In this document: positions 8,316 through 16,018 of the stretch, one piece after another
How positions within the stretch are numbered: position 1 is the stretch's first letter
Layout: every line of letters begins with the position of its first letter
From: CAYMEV01 sp964431655 [NCBI: uncultured bacterium]
GTDB taxonomy: Bacteria > CAYMEV01
Direction of reading: 5' to 3'
Length of the DNA: 24,875 nt
Assembly: GCA_964431655.1 (NCBI GenBank)
Contig: CAYSKJ010000012.1
Coordinates: 1,668-26,542 of the forward strand
Notes under the pieces: generated by a model
Told to the model about the DNA's origin: nothing
Databases searched by the model: none
What the model saw: only the letters and a program-made list of their open reading frames with translations
Made by a program: the position numbers and the translations under genes

Positions 8316-9140
8316 ATGAAACTTTTCATATCCATTGACCAGGAAGGCGCTTCAGGAATATTCCGCTGGGGGGATGAAAAGGAGGATGCAAAGAGAATGG
8401 TCAGGGACCTGAATATAGTGCTGGGAGCCATAAAGGAAGATGAAATATGGAGCAGTATTGAAAGCATAACTGTCGCGGACAGCCATGCTTTCGGAAGGAA
8501 TATCCCCATATCCGGCATAGAGAATGAAAAAACTTTTCTCATTTCAGGCAACAGCAGGACGGATTTTATGATGGAGGGCCTTGACAGCAGCTACGATGCA
8601 TGCATGTTTGTCGGCTATCACTCCAGAGCAGGCGAGGCATCGGCAATTCTTGACCATACCTATTCCAGCAGTGCCGTGAAAGAGGTAAAAATCAATGGCA
8701 GGCTGTGCGGAGAAACGGAAATAAATGCATACCTGGCGGGATACTATGAAATACCCCTTATATTTGCCTCAGGGGATGATAAACTGCAAAAACAGATATT
8801 TGAGTTCTATGATGAGGATTTTCCTTACAGCCTTGTGAAATACGGTATTTCAAAAGACTCAGCAATGCTGCTCTGTGAACAGGCAAGCGAAGACAGCCTG
8901 GTTAAGGGGGTTAGAAAGGCCATGAAACTGATGAAGATAGGTATTCATAAGAAGTATATAAGAAAGGCAAAAAATCCTGTAAAATTCTCCATAAGGTTCA
9001 AAGACAGCCTCCAGGCCTACAATGCTTCCATTATTCCCTTTGTTGACCTGGTAAACGGTGATACCCTGGAGTTTGTCCAGGAGGACTACAGGGATTCCTT
9101 CAGGCTGTTTGAGGCATTGGTGGCCCTTTCCAGAGTATAA
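8316..9140 (+). CDS. M55-family D-aminopeptidase (DppA-like)
   Basis: This 274-residue protein matches the zinc D-aminopeptidase family typified by Bacillus DppA, which releases N-terminal D-amino acids from short peptides and is thought to help reuse cell-wall peptides. The family residues are all in place: Asp8 and Glu10 in the N-terminal DQEG, His57 in DSH, His102 in GYH, the presumed nucleophile His114 in DHT and Glu133 in GETEIN, at almost the same spacing as in DppA. No signal peptide is seen, so it is cytoplasmic. A strong TAGGAGG site precedes the ATG, 12 bp after metH, which suggests co-transcription. No peptide transporter is adjacent, and the link to methionine synthesis is unexplained. 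Its 3' end overlaps the convergent acetyltransferase gene by 55 bp. Confidence 0.88.
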   Translation: MKLFISIDQEGASGIFRWGDEKEDAKRMVRDLNIVLGAIKEDEIWSSIESITVADSHAFGRNIPISGIENEKTFLISGNSRTDFMMEGLDSSYDACMFVGYHSRAGEASAILDHTYSSSAVKEVKINGRLCGETEINAYLAGYYEIPLIFASGDDKLQKQIFEFYDEDFPYSLVKYGISKDSAMLLCEQASEDSLVKGVRKAMKLMKIGIHKKYIRKAKNPVKFSIRFKDSLQAYNASIIPFVDLVNGDTLEFVQEDYRDSFRLFEALVALSRV

Positions 9141-9715
9141 GGCCTGAGTTTGATATAATCCTTTCTGAGGATTGCAAATACGGCTTCATCAACGAAGCCG
9201 GTTTTTTCAACATAGACATATTCTTTGAGTATGCCCTCCAGTTTAAGGTCGAATTTGCCTGCAATCCTTATCGAGGCTTCATTGTCGGGATTACAGCGCA
9301 ATTCACAGCGGTTGACCATCATTTTATCAAAGGCAAAAGCAATTACCGGTCCCGTAACTTCTGCAGCAAGCCCCTGTCCCTGGTATTTCCGGTTTATATC
9401 CGCCCCTAATTCCACTCTGCTGTGTATGGGTGACCAGTAATGCAGGGCTATGGTCCCTATAAGCCTTCCCGGCTTTTCTTTCAGCTCTATGGACCATCGG
9501 ATGCCTTTTTTATTATCAAAATCCTCTCTCCAGGACCGGATAAGCCCTCTGCAGTCATCTATGCTTTCAGCCCGTGGCATCTGCATGAACTTCATGGTTG
9601 ATTCATCACCGTAAATCTCAAAAAGGTCCCCGGCCTGGCTTATTTCAGGCTGAGAAAGAATACAGCGGGCTGTCCTGAGGATTGGAAAGGCAGAGAAAAA
9701 ATCGTAACTATTCAA
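9086..9715 (-). CDS. GNAT-family N-acetyltransferase (RimJ/RimL-like)
   Basis: The 209-residue product has the GNAT pattern of RimJ/RimL-type enzymes: a LRTARCILSQP beta strand near residue 12, a GTIALHYW strand near 110, an acetyl-CoA loop around KYQGQGLAAE (about 134-143), and the NPDNEASIRIAGKFDLKLEG helix-strand near 162-181. Members acetylate protein N-termini, small amines or antibiotics, so the substrate cannot be named. The start is TTG at 9715; no ATG lies in frame nearby, and an AAAGGA ribosome site is 6-7 nt upstream. The last codons run 55 bp into the 3' end of the opposing peptidase gene, an unusual but plausible convergent overlap. Confidence 0.85.
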   Translation of the reverse strand: MNSYDFFSAFPILRTARCILSQPEISQAGDLFEIYGDESTMKFMQMPRAESIDDCRGLIRSWREDFDNKKGIRWSIELKEKPGRLIGTIALHYWSPIHSRVELGADINRKYQGQGLAAEVTGPVIAFAFDKMMVNRCELRCNPDNEASIRIAGKFDLKLEGILKEYVYVEKTGFVDEAVFAILRKDYIKLRPYTLERATNASNSLKESL

Positions 9716-9741
9716 AATATATCCTTTTAGCTGTCGGGTTT

Positions 9742-9779
9742 AAAAAAATGGCGGGGCAGGTATTACCCGCCCCGCCATT
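9742..9779 (-). terminator. Intrinsic terminator of the exported PKD/barrel gene
   Basis: The 11-bp arms 9747-9757 and 9769-9779 are perfectly complementary and GC-rich, with an inner GGT/ACC pairing. On the minus strand the stem is followed by seven T residues (complement of 9742-9748). It begins 17 bp past the stop codon of the 9797-11257 gene and also separates that gene from the acetyltransferase. Confidence 0.9.
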
Positions 9780-9796
9780 AAAAGACTGATCATCTT

Positions 9797-11257
9797 TTAG
9801 AAATAATAGGTAAAACCTGCAAGTATGATATGCTGGTTGTCAAATTCTCTGTTGCCTCCGAAGGGGATGCGCAGTTCAGCAAAGATGCTTCCCTTATCCT
9901 TCAGGATATGGTAGCCTGCTGTAACAATAGCATCCCAGCCGTCTTCCATCGGGTCTCCGTGAAGAACGTCAAGGCTTTCCCTTTCAAGGTATTCAAGATA
10001 TTTGGTAGAATAGCCAAGGCCGGCTCCTATGAAGAATTTATCAATATTCAGGTTCAGGGTCGCCCCTGCCATGAAGAAATTCTTGAACTTGTCACTATCG
10101 CAAAGTCCTGCGCCAAGGGATGCCTTTACATCAAGCTTTCGTGGGATTATGCGGTAAAGCAGGCCTACACGGGCTGATGTATAATAATGGTAGGTCCCAT
10201 AGGCAAGGGTCGGTGCAAGCTCGGCAAACCAGAGCAGGCGGGGCCTTACTTTAACCAGGACATTGCAGGTATCGGAGGTGGCGTTGAAATCATCGGTTAC
10301 CACCAGATTGATATTATAAAGGGAAGGCCTGGTGAATTCCGGCTCCATCAGATAAGGCTCACTGGTAAGGGTTTCTTTCATAACAAGGTTTTCATCCTCA
10401 TCATAGAATTCAAAATTCAGTTCTGTAAGGGTGCCGTCAGCGTCTCTTGAGCCGGAAGCGTCAAGGACAAGCTTCTCACCAAGGATGATCTCGTCGGAGG
10501 ATGCTTTCAGATCACATACAGGCGGATAATTAACATAAACTTCAGCCTCGCATCTTGTTTCAAGGGGCCAGGTTTCGACACCTTTAACATATGTTTTGAA
10601 AAAGTATCTTCCAGGGGAGTCAAAACTTGTCTCCATTACCGGATCATCAACAGAAAGGGTATCGCTCATGATTTCACTGCCCCCTTCGTTTACAACCTTT
10701 ACGCTTATCTCGCTGGCATTCTTTGTCCCGCTCATGTCAGCCACAACAGTATCGCCGAGGTTAACTTTTGCCGGTTCAACGGTCAGGTCGCATACCAGGG
10801 GAAGCATTTCCTCGGATTTATAATAGGACAGGTTGCCGCATTTTTTGGGTACGACAAAATAATGGATATTGCCTTCCTTCTTTATGGAAAAGGAAAGGAC
10901 ATCCAGTGGCTTTTTACCCATCCACTGACCGTTCTCGATAAGAGAAAGCTTATTCCTTTTCCTGTAAATCATCCAGGGCAGTATGTCTCCAACTGCCAGC
11001 TGTCTCTCCTCAATCTGAGCCTCTCCGAACTGCTGGAAAAAATCCTCTACCAGATCGGCGTGGCCTGCCATTTCAAGGGCTTCCCGCAGTTCAACAGGGC
11101 TTTTGAGGAAAACCTCCCTCATTTGTTCTGCGTCTTTAAATCCTCCCTTGAAAAGGGGGTTGGATCCAACGCTTGTTATTTTGACGGTTTCCTGGCTGTA
11201 GCAGAATACACTTACTGCTAAAACCAGTAAAATTGCATACAGTATTTTGTGTTTCAT
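9797..11257 (-). CDS. Exported protein with Ig/PKD-like repeats and C-terminal beta-barrel-like domain
   Basis: I do not recognise a named family for the whole 486-residue protein. It begins with a Sec signal peptide (Lys-rich start, hydrophobic 5-18, cleavage probably near residue 20-22; Cys19 gives at best a weak lipobox). A region at about 25-130 contains the sequence PVELREALEMAGHADLVEDF and may be helical. Two tandem Ig/PKD-like modules follow (about 150-245 and 248-340), each opening with a PxxCDL strand and the second bearing the typical LDASGSRDADG loop. The last 140 residues (about 345-486) are alternating strands such as LAYGTYHYYTSARVGLLYR and end in the aromatic YYF, as expected of a small outer-membrane beta-barrel. 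A perfect AAGGAGGT site precedes the ATG, and a strong terminator follows, so it is probably transcribed alone. A structural or surface role is inferred only. Confidence 0.75.
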   Translation of the reverse strand: MKHKILYAILLVLAVSVFCYSQETVKITSVGSNPLFKGGFKDAEQMREVFLKSPVELREALEMAGHADLVEDFFQQFGEAQIEERQLAVGDILPWMIYRKRNKLSLIENGQWMGKKPLDVLSFSIKKEGNIHYFVVPKKCGNLSYYKSEEMLPLVCDLTVEPAKVNLGDTVVADMSGTKNASEISVKVVNEGGSEIMSDTLSVDDPVMETSFDSPGRYFFKTYVKGVETWPLETRCEAEVYVNYPPVCDLKASSDEIILGEKLVLDASGSRDADGTLTELNFEFYDEDENLVMKETLTSEPYLMEPEFTRPSLYNINLVVTDDFNATSDTCNVLVKVRPRLLWFAELAPTLAYGTYHYYTSARVGLLYRIIPRKLDVKASLGAGLCDSDKFKNFFMAGATLNLNIDKFFIGAGLGYSTKYLEYLERESLDVLHGDPMEDGWDAIVTAGYHILKDKGSIFAELRIPFGGNREFDNQHIILAGFTYYF

Positions 11258-11307
11258 AAATACCTCCTTGATATTTTCAAATTAATGTCTGATAAGATAA
11301 TATTAAA

Positions 11308-11339
11308 ACTTGATTTCGAAAAATCAAGTAAAAATTATA
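11308..11339 (-). promoter_or_regulatory. Perfect -10 box and start-site hairpin upstream of the exported protein gene
   Basis: On the minus strand a TATAAT box lies at 11339-11334, without a convincing -35. Just downstream, overlapping the expected start site, is a perfect 9-bp palindromic stem ACTTGATTT/AAATCAAGT (11308-11316 and 11321-11329) around a CGAA tetraloop. It may be a dyad operator or a stabilising 5' hairpin of the mRNA. Confidence 0.4.
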
Positions 11340-11478
11340 AAAGAGTACAAAGAAATAAAGCATCTATTAGGCCACCGATTAGCGATTTTTATTAAATTGA
11401 CAAAGTATTGATTTGGATGTTTTCCTAAAAATAGCGGATAAAATCAGATCTTTACAAGATTCAAAACAGGGAAGCAAT

Positions 11479-12840
11479 ATGGCTAAGAAAAAAAAGACTA
11501 TAGAGCTTATTAATGAAAGAATAAGAAAAGGTGCTGTTGTAGTGCTTACAGCCGAGGAGATGACCAGGTATGTAAAAGAGGCAGGACCCCATAAAGCTTC
11601 AGAGGAAGTGGATGTGGTTACAACCGGGACTTTTGGGGCGATGTGCTCCTCCGGGGTGTTTTTTAATTTCGGCCATAGCGATCCTCCGATAAAGATCCAG
11701 AAGCTGTACCTCAATGATGTGGAGGCATATTCAGGTATCGCCGCAGTTGATGCTTATCTTGGGGCTGCCCAGGCTTCTGAAACCCTGGGGGAAGAGTACG
11801 GGGGAGGGCATGTCATAGAGGACCTGGTGGCGGGGAGATCTGTTCTGGTAAATGCCAGGTCAGCCGGAACTGACTGCTACCCCTCAAAGCAGTTTATATC
11901 CCGGATTAAAATGGACGACCTTAATCAGGCCATACTCTGCAATCCGAGAAACAGCTATGAAAGATACAATGCGGCAATCAATTCATCAGACAGAACCCTG
12001 TATACCTATATGGGAAAGCTTCTTCCCGCAATGGGAAATATTGCCTATTCGGGAGCCGGGGAGCTTTCGCCGGTTATTAATGACAGGTTATTCAGGACCC
12101 TGGGAACAGGTACCAGGATACTGCTCGGGGGTGCGGAGGGCTATATAATCGGAAGCGGGACACAGCACAGCCCAGGGGAAGGGTTCTCAACCCTTATGGT
12201 AAAGGGGGATCTGAAAAAGATGTCAGCAGCATTTCTTAAGGGCGCGAGCATAAAAGGATACGGCCCGAGCCTCTATATCGGACTGGGAATACCTATACCG
12301 GTTCTGGACGAAGAAACTGCAAAAAATGCATCCATTTCGGATTCAGAGATATTTGTAAGTATTATAGATTTTGGCGTAAAAGGGCTCAACAGACCCTGCG
12401 TACAACGGGTGAGCTATGCTGAACTGAAATCGGGGAGGGTGTATATAAAGGGAGAAGCTGTTCCTTCATCACCTCTCTCCAGCCTGTGGGGAGCCAGGAA
12501 GATCGCTGAAATGCTGAAAAGCAGGATAATGAATGCAGAATTTTATCTGACGAATGCAGTTGAACCCATAAGCCTTAATGAAAAGCTCAAACCCTTTAAA
12601 AAAACAGAAAATATAGCAGGATTTCTGCATTACCGCCGGGAGGAAACAAATTTGATTTCTTCCGGTATCCGGATTGATGAAAATCTCTGCATAAACTGCG
12701 GTTTTTGCATGGCATTCTGCCCTTGCGGGGTTTTTTATTTCGATCAGGAGCAGGAGGTCCATGCAAATGCTGATAAATGCATACAATGCGGCAAATGCAG
12801 GGATATATGCCCCCAGAAAGCCATAATACAGGGAAAATGA
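11479..12840 (+). CDS. DUF39 (COG1900) homocysteine-biosynthesis protein fused to a two-cluster ferredoxin
   Basis: DUF39 proteins were shown by genetics in methanogens and sulfate reducers to be needed for making homocysteine from aspartate semialdehyde and reduced sulfur. The 453-residue product has the DUF39 core (about 1-380), with the two cysteines in TFGAMC (Cys56) and AGTDC (Cys133) that match the conserved pair as I recall it. At about 405-450 a ferredoxin module carries two CxxCxxCxxxCP motifs for two 4Fe-4S clusters. In methanogens the ferredoxin is usually a separate protein. I place the start at 11479, with AGGGAAG upstream and a family-like N-terminus, not at the in-frame ATG 66 bp earlier. 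The UPF0280 gene follows after 6 bp, so the two are co-transcribed. No NIL domain is present. Confidence 0.85.
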   Translation: MAKKKKTIELINERIRKGAVVVLTAEEMTRYVKEAGPHKASEEVDVVTTGTFGAMCSSGVFFNFGHSDPPIKIQKLYLNDVEAYSGIAAVDAYLGAAQASETLGEEYGGGHVIEDLVAGRSVLVNARSAGTDCYPSKQFISRIKMDDLNQAILCNPRNSYERYNAAINSSDRTLYTYMGKLLPAMGNIAYSGAGELSPVINDRLFRTLGTGTRILLGGAEGYIIGSGTQHSPGEGFSTLMVKGDLKKMSAAFLKGASIKGYGPSLYIGLGIPIPVLDEETAKNASISDSEIFVSIIDFGVKGLNRPCVQRVSYAELKSGRVYIKGEAVPSSPLSSLWGARKIAEMLKSRIMNAEFYLTNAVEPISLNEKLKPFKKTENIAGFLHYRREETNLISSGIRIDENLCINCGFCMAFCPCGVFYFDQEQEVHANADKCIQCGKCRDICPQKAIIQGK

Positions 12841-12846
12841 ACCGGA

Positions 12847-13569
12847 ATGGACAAACTCAAAAGATTCAGTATATGTATCCGGGAAACCATTGCCACCCTC
12901 ATATGCCAGGAGAGATATTATGAGCCTGCCATAAAGAGGATCAGGGAACTTAGAATGGATATACGAGGCTACATAGAAAAGTATCCGGACTTTGGCAGGA
13001 GTTACAGCCCCCGGGAGGCCCGCCGGGATGCCCCGGATGTCATAAAGGGCATGGCAGAAGCATCAGCTATTTGCGGGGTGGGGCCCATGGCCTGCGTAGC
13101 AGGAGCAGTGGCCTGCGGTGTGGTCAGAACCCTTGCTGATGCAGGTGCACGGCATATTGTTTTTGACAATGGCGGAGATATTGCCTTATTTATAGACAGC
13201 CCTGTAAGGATCGGTATTTATTCAGGACAGATGAAAAAGAGCAGTCCCGCATTTTATGTAAAGCCGCGCCCGGGGATATTCGGTATCTGCACATCTTCGG
13301 CGAGAATAGGCCATTCTGAAAGTTTCGGGGTTACCGATGCGGCAACCGTAGTATCCGGCAGTGTAATGCTTGCCGATGCCATGGCAACTGCCCTGGGTAA
13401 TGACATAAAAAGTACTGAGCTTTCGGTGATAAGGAAAAGAATTAAAAACAGGATGATTCCTGGAATTGAGGGAATAATGGTTATTGTTGGCGAATATACG
13501 GCATTGTGCGGAAACCTGCCGGAAATAGTCCAGGCAGAAGCCTTTTCTGAGAAAATAGCAAAGGCTTAG
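12847..13569 (+). CDS. UPF0280 (COG2122) ApbE-like protein
   Basis: The 240-residue product belongs to the UPF0280 family, distantly related to the flavin transferase ApbE. Visible landmarks are the VGPMACVAGAVA segment (about 78-89), the FDNGGDIALF motif (about 105-115, equivalent to the NGGDI of ApbE) and the TDAATVVSGSVMLADAMATALGN-like C-terminal helix region. COG2122 genes occur beside DUF39 genes and were implicated with them in homocysteine formation in genetic work on anaerobes; the chemistry is not established. It starts 6 bp after the DUF39 stop, consistent with translational coupling. The N-terminus through about residue 60 is more variable. Confidence 0.82.
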   Translation: MDKLKRFSICIRETIATLICQERYYEPAIKRIRELRMDIRGYIEKYPDFGRSYSPREARRDAPDVIKGMAEASAICGVGPMACVAGAVACGVVRTLADAGARHIVFDNGGDIALFIDSPVRIGIYSGQMKKSSPAFYVKPRPGIFGICTSSARIGHSESFGVTDAATVVSGSVMLADAMATALGNDIKSTELSVIRKRIKNRMIPGIEGIMVIVGEYTALCGNLPEIVQAEAFSEKIAKA

Positions 13570-13599
13570 GAATTTCGCATTGTCAAAGTATTAATCAAA

Positions 13600-13633
13600 A
13601 TCTTTTATAGCAGTACGCTCCTATAAAAAAGAT
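13600..13633. other. AT-rich stem-loop between UPF0280 and the oadB terminator
   Basis: ATCTTTTATAG (13600-13610) pairs with CTATAAAAAAGAT (13621-13633) with a two-base bulge around a 10-nt loop. On the minus strand it is followed by TTTTG, so it could be a second, weaker terminator behind oadB. It is not followed by a T run on the plus strand. Confidence 0.35.
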
Positions 13634-13678
13634 AACACTTCCGGCAGAGAAGAATTTCAGTGATAGGAATCCGGCATT

Positions 13679-13707
13679 AAAAAGGGGGCGTTTATCACGC
13701 CCCCTTT
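13679..13707 (-). terminator. Intrinsic terminator of the decarboxylase operon
   Basis: AAAGGGGGCGT (13681-13691) and ACGCCCCCTTT (13697-13707) form a perfect 11-bp stem with a 5-nt loop. On the minus strand it ends in TTTTT and lies 24 bp past the oadB stop. On the plus strand it may also stop transcription from the DUF39-UPF0280 unit, but the T-tract there is weaker. Confidence 0.9.
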
Positions 13708-13731
13708 GAATAAGGCATTTTGCCCTGTAAT

Positions 13732-14856
13732 TTATGAGAATATGCTTAAAAGTACTCCTGCGGCAATAGCACTTCCTATTACACCTGCCACATTGGGACC
13801 CATGGCATGCATGATCAGATAGTTGGTAGGGTCCTCCCTGGCGCCGACATTCTGTACAACGCGGGCTGAAAGCGGGACTGCGGAGACCCCTGCCGCTCCG
13901 ATAAGGGGATTGACCTTGTTTCTGGAAAAGAGATTCATAATTTTTGCAAAGATAACCCCGGATGCTGTGGCTATGGAGAAGGCAATGGCACCGAGCAGAA
14001 GTATACCGAGGGAACGCATGGTGAGAAACCTGCCGGCATCCGTGGAAGCCCCGACTGTAAAGCCGAGCATGATGGTAACGGTATCAATCAGTGCGTTCCT
14101 TGCAGTATTTGCAAGCCTCTCGGTTACCCCTGACTCCTTAAGAAGGTTGCCGAAAAACAGCATACCCAGGAGTTCAAGGGATGCCGGGACCATGAGGGTA
14201 CATATGATAAGGCCGAGAATAGGGAAAAGTATCTTTTCCGTCTTTGATACCTGCCTGAGGGGTCTCATTCTTATCAGCCTTTCCTTTTTGGTAGTCAGCA
14301 GTTTCATTATCGGTGGTTGAATAACAGGGACCAGTGCCATGTAGGAGTAAGCGGCAATGGCTATAGCACCTATCAGCTCAGGGGCCAGCTTGGAAGAGAG
14401 GAAGATTGCTGTAGGGCCGTCTGCTCCTCCGATAATGCCTATTGAGCTGGCTTCAAGAGGGTTAAACCCCAGGAAAAGCCCGCCCAGGAGAGTGATGAAT
14501 ATGCCTATCTGCGCTGCTGCGCCGAGCAGGAAAAGCTTGGGATTGCTGAGAAGGGCAGTGAAATCGGTCATTGCTCCTATACCGAGAAATATTATGGGGG
14601 GAAAGATTCCCTTTTTAACACCGAAATATATATAGTTCAGCACGGAGCCTTCGTCGGAAATGCCTATACCGAGCTCTTTGCTGTAAGGTATATTTCCGAC
14701 GATTATCCCAAGGCCTATGGGTATCAGCAGGAGGGGTTCAAAACCCTTCTTTATTGCAAGGTAAATAAGGACAAGGCCTATTACTATCATTATGAGCCTG
14801 TCGAAGGTAAGAAGGGAAAACCCCGTCGACTGCAGAAAACCATAAATCATGTCCAT
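13732..14856 (-). CDS. oadB: Sodium-translocating decarboxylase beta subunit
   Basis: This 374-residue polytopic membrane protein is the Na+-pumping, carboxybiotin-decarboxylating subunit shared by oxaloacetate, methylmalonyl-CoA and glutaconyl-CoA decarboxylases. It shows the signature GGADGPTA (143-150), whose aspartate (Asp146) corresponds to the essential coupling Asp of the family, and the C-terminal NPLIGAAGVSAVPLSARVVQ and MGPNVAGVIGSA segments. About nine to eleven hydrophobic segments can be counted. It begins 2 bp after the biotin carrier stop, with its GGAGGCG ribosome site inside the end of that gene, so it is translationally coupled and last in the operon. The family name (Oad, Mmd or Gcd) cannot be told from this subunit; the alpha subunit points to methylmalonyl-CoA. 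Confidence 0.93.
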   Translation of the reverse strand: MDMIYGFLQSTGFSLLTFDRLIMIVIGLVLIYLAIKKGFEPLLLIPIGLGIIVGNIPYSKELGIGISDEGSVLNYIYFGVKKGIFPPIIFLGIGAMTDFTALLSNPKLFLLGAAAQIGIFITLLGGLFLGFNPLEASSIGIIGGADGPTAIFLSSKLAPELIGAIAIAAYSYMALVPVIQPPIMKLLTTKKERLIRMRPLRQVSKTEKILFPILGLIICTLMVPASLELLGMLFFGNLLKESGVTERLANTARNALIDTVTIMLGFTVGASTDAGRFLTMRSLGILLLGAIAFSIATASGVIFAKIMNLFSRNKVNPLIGAAGVSAVPLSARVVQNVGAREDPTNYLIMHAMGPNVAGVIGSAIAAGVLLSIFS

Positions 14857-14858
14857 AT

Positions 14859-15299
14859 TTATTCGCCTCCAATCTCAAAGAGTGGATCGGATTCGAGAAC
14901 ATTCTGGCCTTCCCTTACGTGGATTTTCTTAACCTTTCCATTGATGGGGGTCTGTATCTCATTTTCCATTTTCATGGCTTCCATCATAAGGATGCAGGTT
15001 CCCGCCTTAACAACAGCATTTTCTTTCTGAAGAATCTTTGTTATTATACCCGGTATGGGTGCTTTTATTACATTCAGTGAGTGGGATTTGGACGGGGATT
15101 CAGTTTTCTTTGTCTGTTCGAAGGCTGCAGATATTGCAGGTTTCGGTTTTATTGTGGCTAGATCCAGCTCCCTGGTCTCCTTTTCAATGTTTACGGTATA
15201 CTCTATTCCGTTTACAATAACATCTGCCTTTTCATCAGTGATTGATTTAATTTTTACTTCGTATGGGTTGCCGTTTATAATTAATTTGTAGTTTGACAT
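14859..15299 (-). CDS. Biotin carboxyl carrier subunit of the decarboxylase
   Basis: The 146-residue protein carries biotin between the carboxyltransferase and the membrane pump. The C-terminal biotinyl domain (about 77-146) contains MEAMKMEN (106-113) with Lys110 as the biotinylation site. The N-terminal half (1-55) resembles the small beta region seen in stand-alone carriers of methylmalonyl-CoA and glutaconyl-CoA decarboxylases. A short Ala/Pro/Lys/Ser linker (about 52-75) joins them; it is less extreme than the long Ala-Pro linkers of some homologues. An AGAAGGGG site precedes the ATG, 13 bp after the OadG-like gene. The biotin ligase that would modify it is encoded at 23599-24330. Confidence 0.92.
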   Translation of the reverse strand: MSNYKLIINGNPYEVKIKSITDEKADVIVNGIEYTVNIEKETRELDLATIKPKPAISAAFEQTKKTESPSKSHSLNVIKAPIPGIITKILQKENAVVKAGTCILMMEAMKMENEIQTPINGKVKKIHVREGQNVLESDPLFEIGGE

Positions 15300-15312
15300 G
15301 TTTTTACCCCTT

Positions 15313-16008
15313 CTAATAGATTTGTCGGTTCTTCTGGTTTATTGACAGTCTTCCGCTCATATTCCAGGGAGAGAACCTCCTGAACCTCTTGTCCCAGGTC
15401 AGGGTCTGCTTCTGCTCTTCCTGGTATACATTAATATGCATATAGAATGCAGTGGCTATTGCACTGATAACCTCGCCGGTAAGAGGCGCAGAAGGCGCGG
15501 CTTTGTCTGAGCCCGTGGCTGTTCCCGCTTTTTTCATTCCCAGGGCAAGCGGGACCAGGGAGAATATTCCGGCCAGGAGTATCAGGCCTGCAAAAACAGT
15601 GGAAACACCTATGACTGTGATGATAATTCCATCAACTGATGATGTTCTTGCCAGAGTCTTTATGTTTTTTGTAATGCTCTCATCGGCTTTTTTCCTTTTC
15701 AGCTCATCATAAATTTCACTCATTATTTTATGGTAGGCTGTCCATGAATCGTCATAGGTCCTTGTGGGGGCTGAAAGGAGGTTCTCCGTCTTTTCAAGGG
15801 CTTCGGTGGTGAGTTTTCTTATATCATCAGGAAGGCCCGGGGATTTTTCCAGATAATCCCTTAGGTTGGATATTGCGGGAATTATCTTCCTTTCAGCCCT
15901 GGCACGGGCATGAAACTCCTCAGCTTCCTCAGCCGATATGCCTGTAAAGGCTGAAGTCAGAACAAGGGCTGCTGCCAGCCATAGCACGATAATAATTTTC
16001 CTATTCAT
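15313..16008 (-). CDS. Extended OadG-like gamma subunit with signal peptide and extracytoplasmic domain
   Basis: The position between carboxyltransferase and biotin carrier, plus a hydrophobic segment followed by a helical tail (about 127-200), identify an OadG-type subunit, which ties the alpha subunit to the membrane pump. The protein is 231 residues instead of the usual 80-120. It starts with a signal peptide or first membrane helix (5-21, possible cleavage after Ala26), then has a charged, mostly helical region (27-122) that would face the periplasm, and the OadG transmembrane segment (about 127-158). The cytoplasmic tail ends in basic residues instead of the usual short end. I place the start at 16008, with an AGGAG site; an in-frame ATG at 16083 would overlap mmdA by 65 bp and put 25 charged residues ahead of the signal peptide. 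Confidence 0.75.
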   Translation of the reverse strand: MNRKIIIVLWLAAALVLTSAFTGISAEEAEEFHARARAERKIIPAISNLRDYLEKSPGLPDDIRKLTTEALEKTENLLSAPTRTYDDSWTAYHKIMSEIYDELKRKKADESITKNIKTLARTSSVDGIIITVIGVSTVFAGLILLAGIFSLVPLALGMKKAGTATGSDKAAPSAPLTGEVISAIATAFYMHINVYQEEQKQTLTWDKRFRRFSPWNMSGRLSINQKNRQIY

Positions 16009-16018
16009 CCAGCATCTC

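Noticed and set aside
9830-10177. Plus-strand open frames opposite the exported PKD/barrel gene
   Set aside because: They are shadows of the minus-strand gene, which has a signal peptide, ribosome site and terminator.
11413-11478. Earlier in-frame ATG for the DUF39 gene at 11413
   Set aside because: It has no ribosome site and the added 22 residues are not part of the family; ATG 11479 gives a typical N-terminus.
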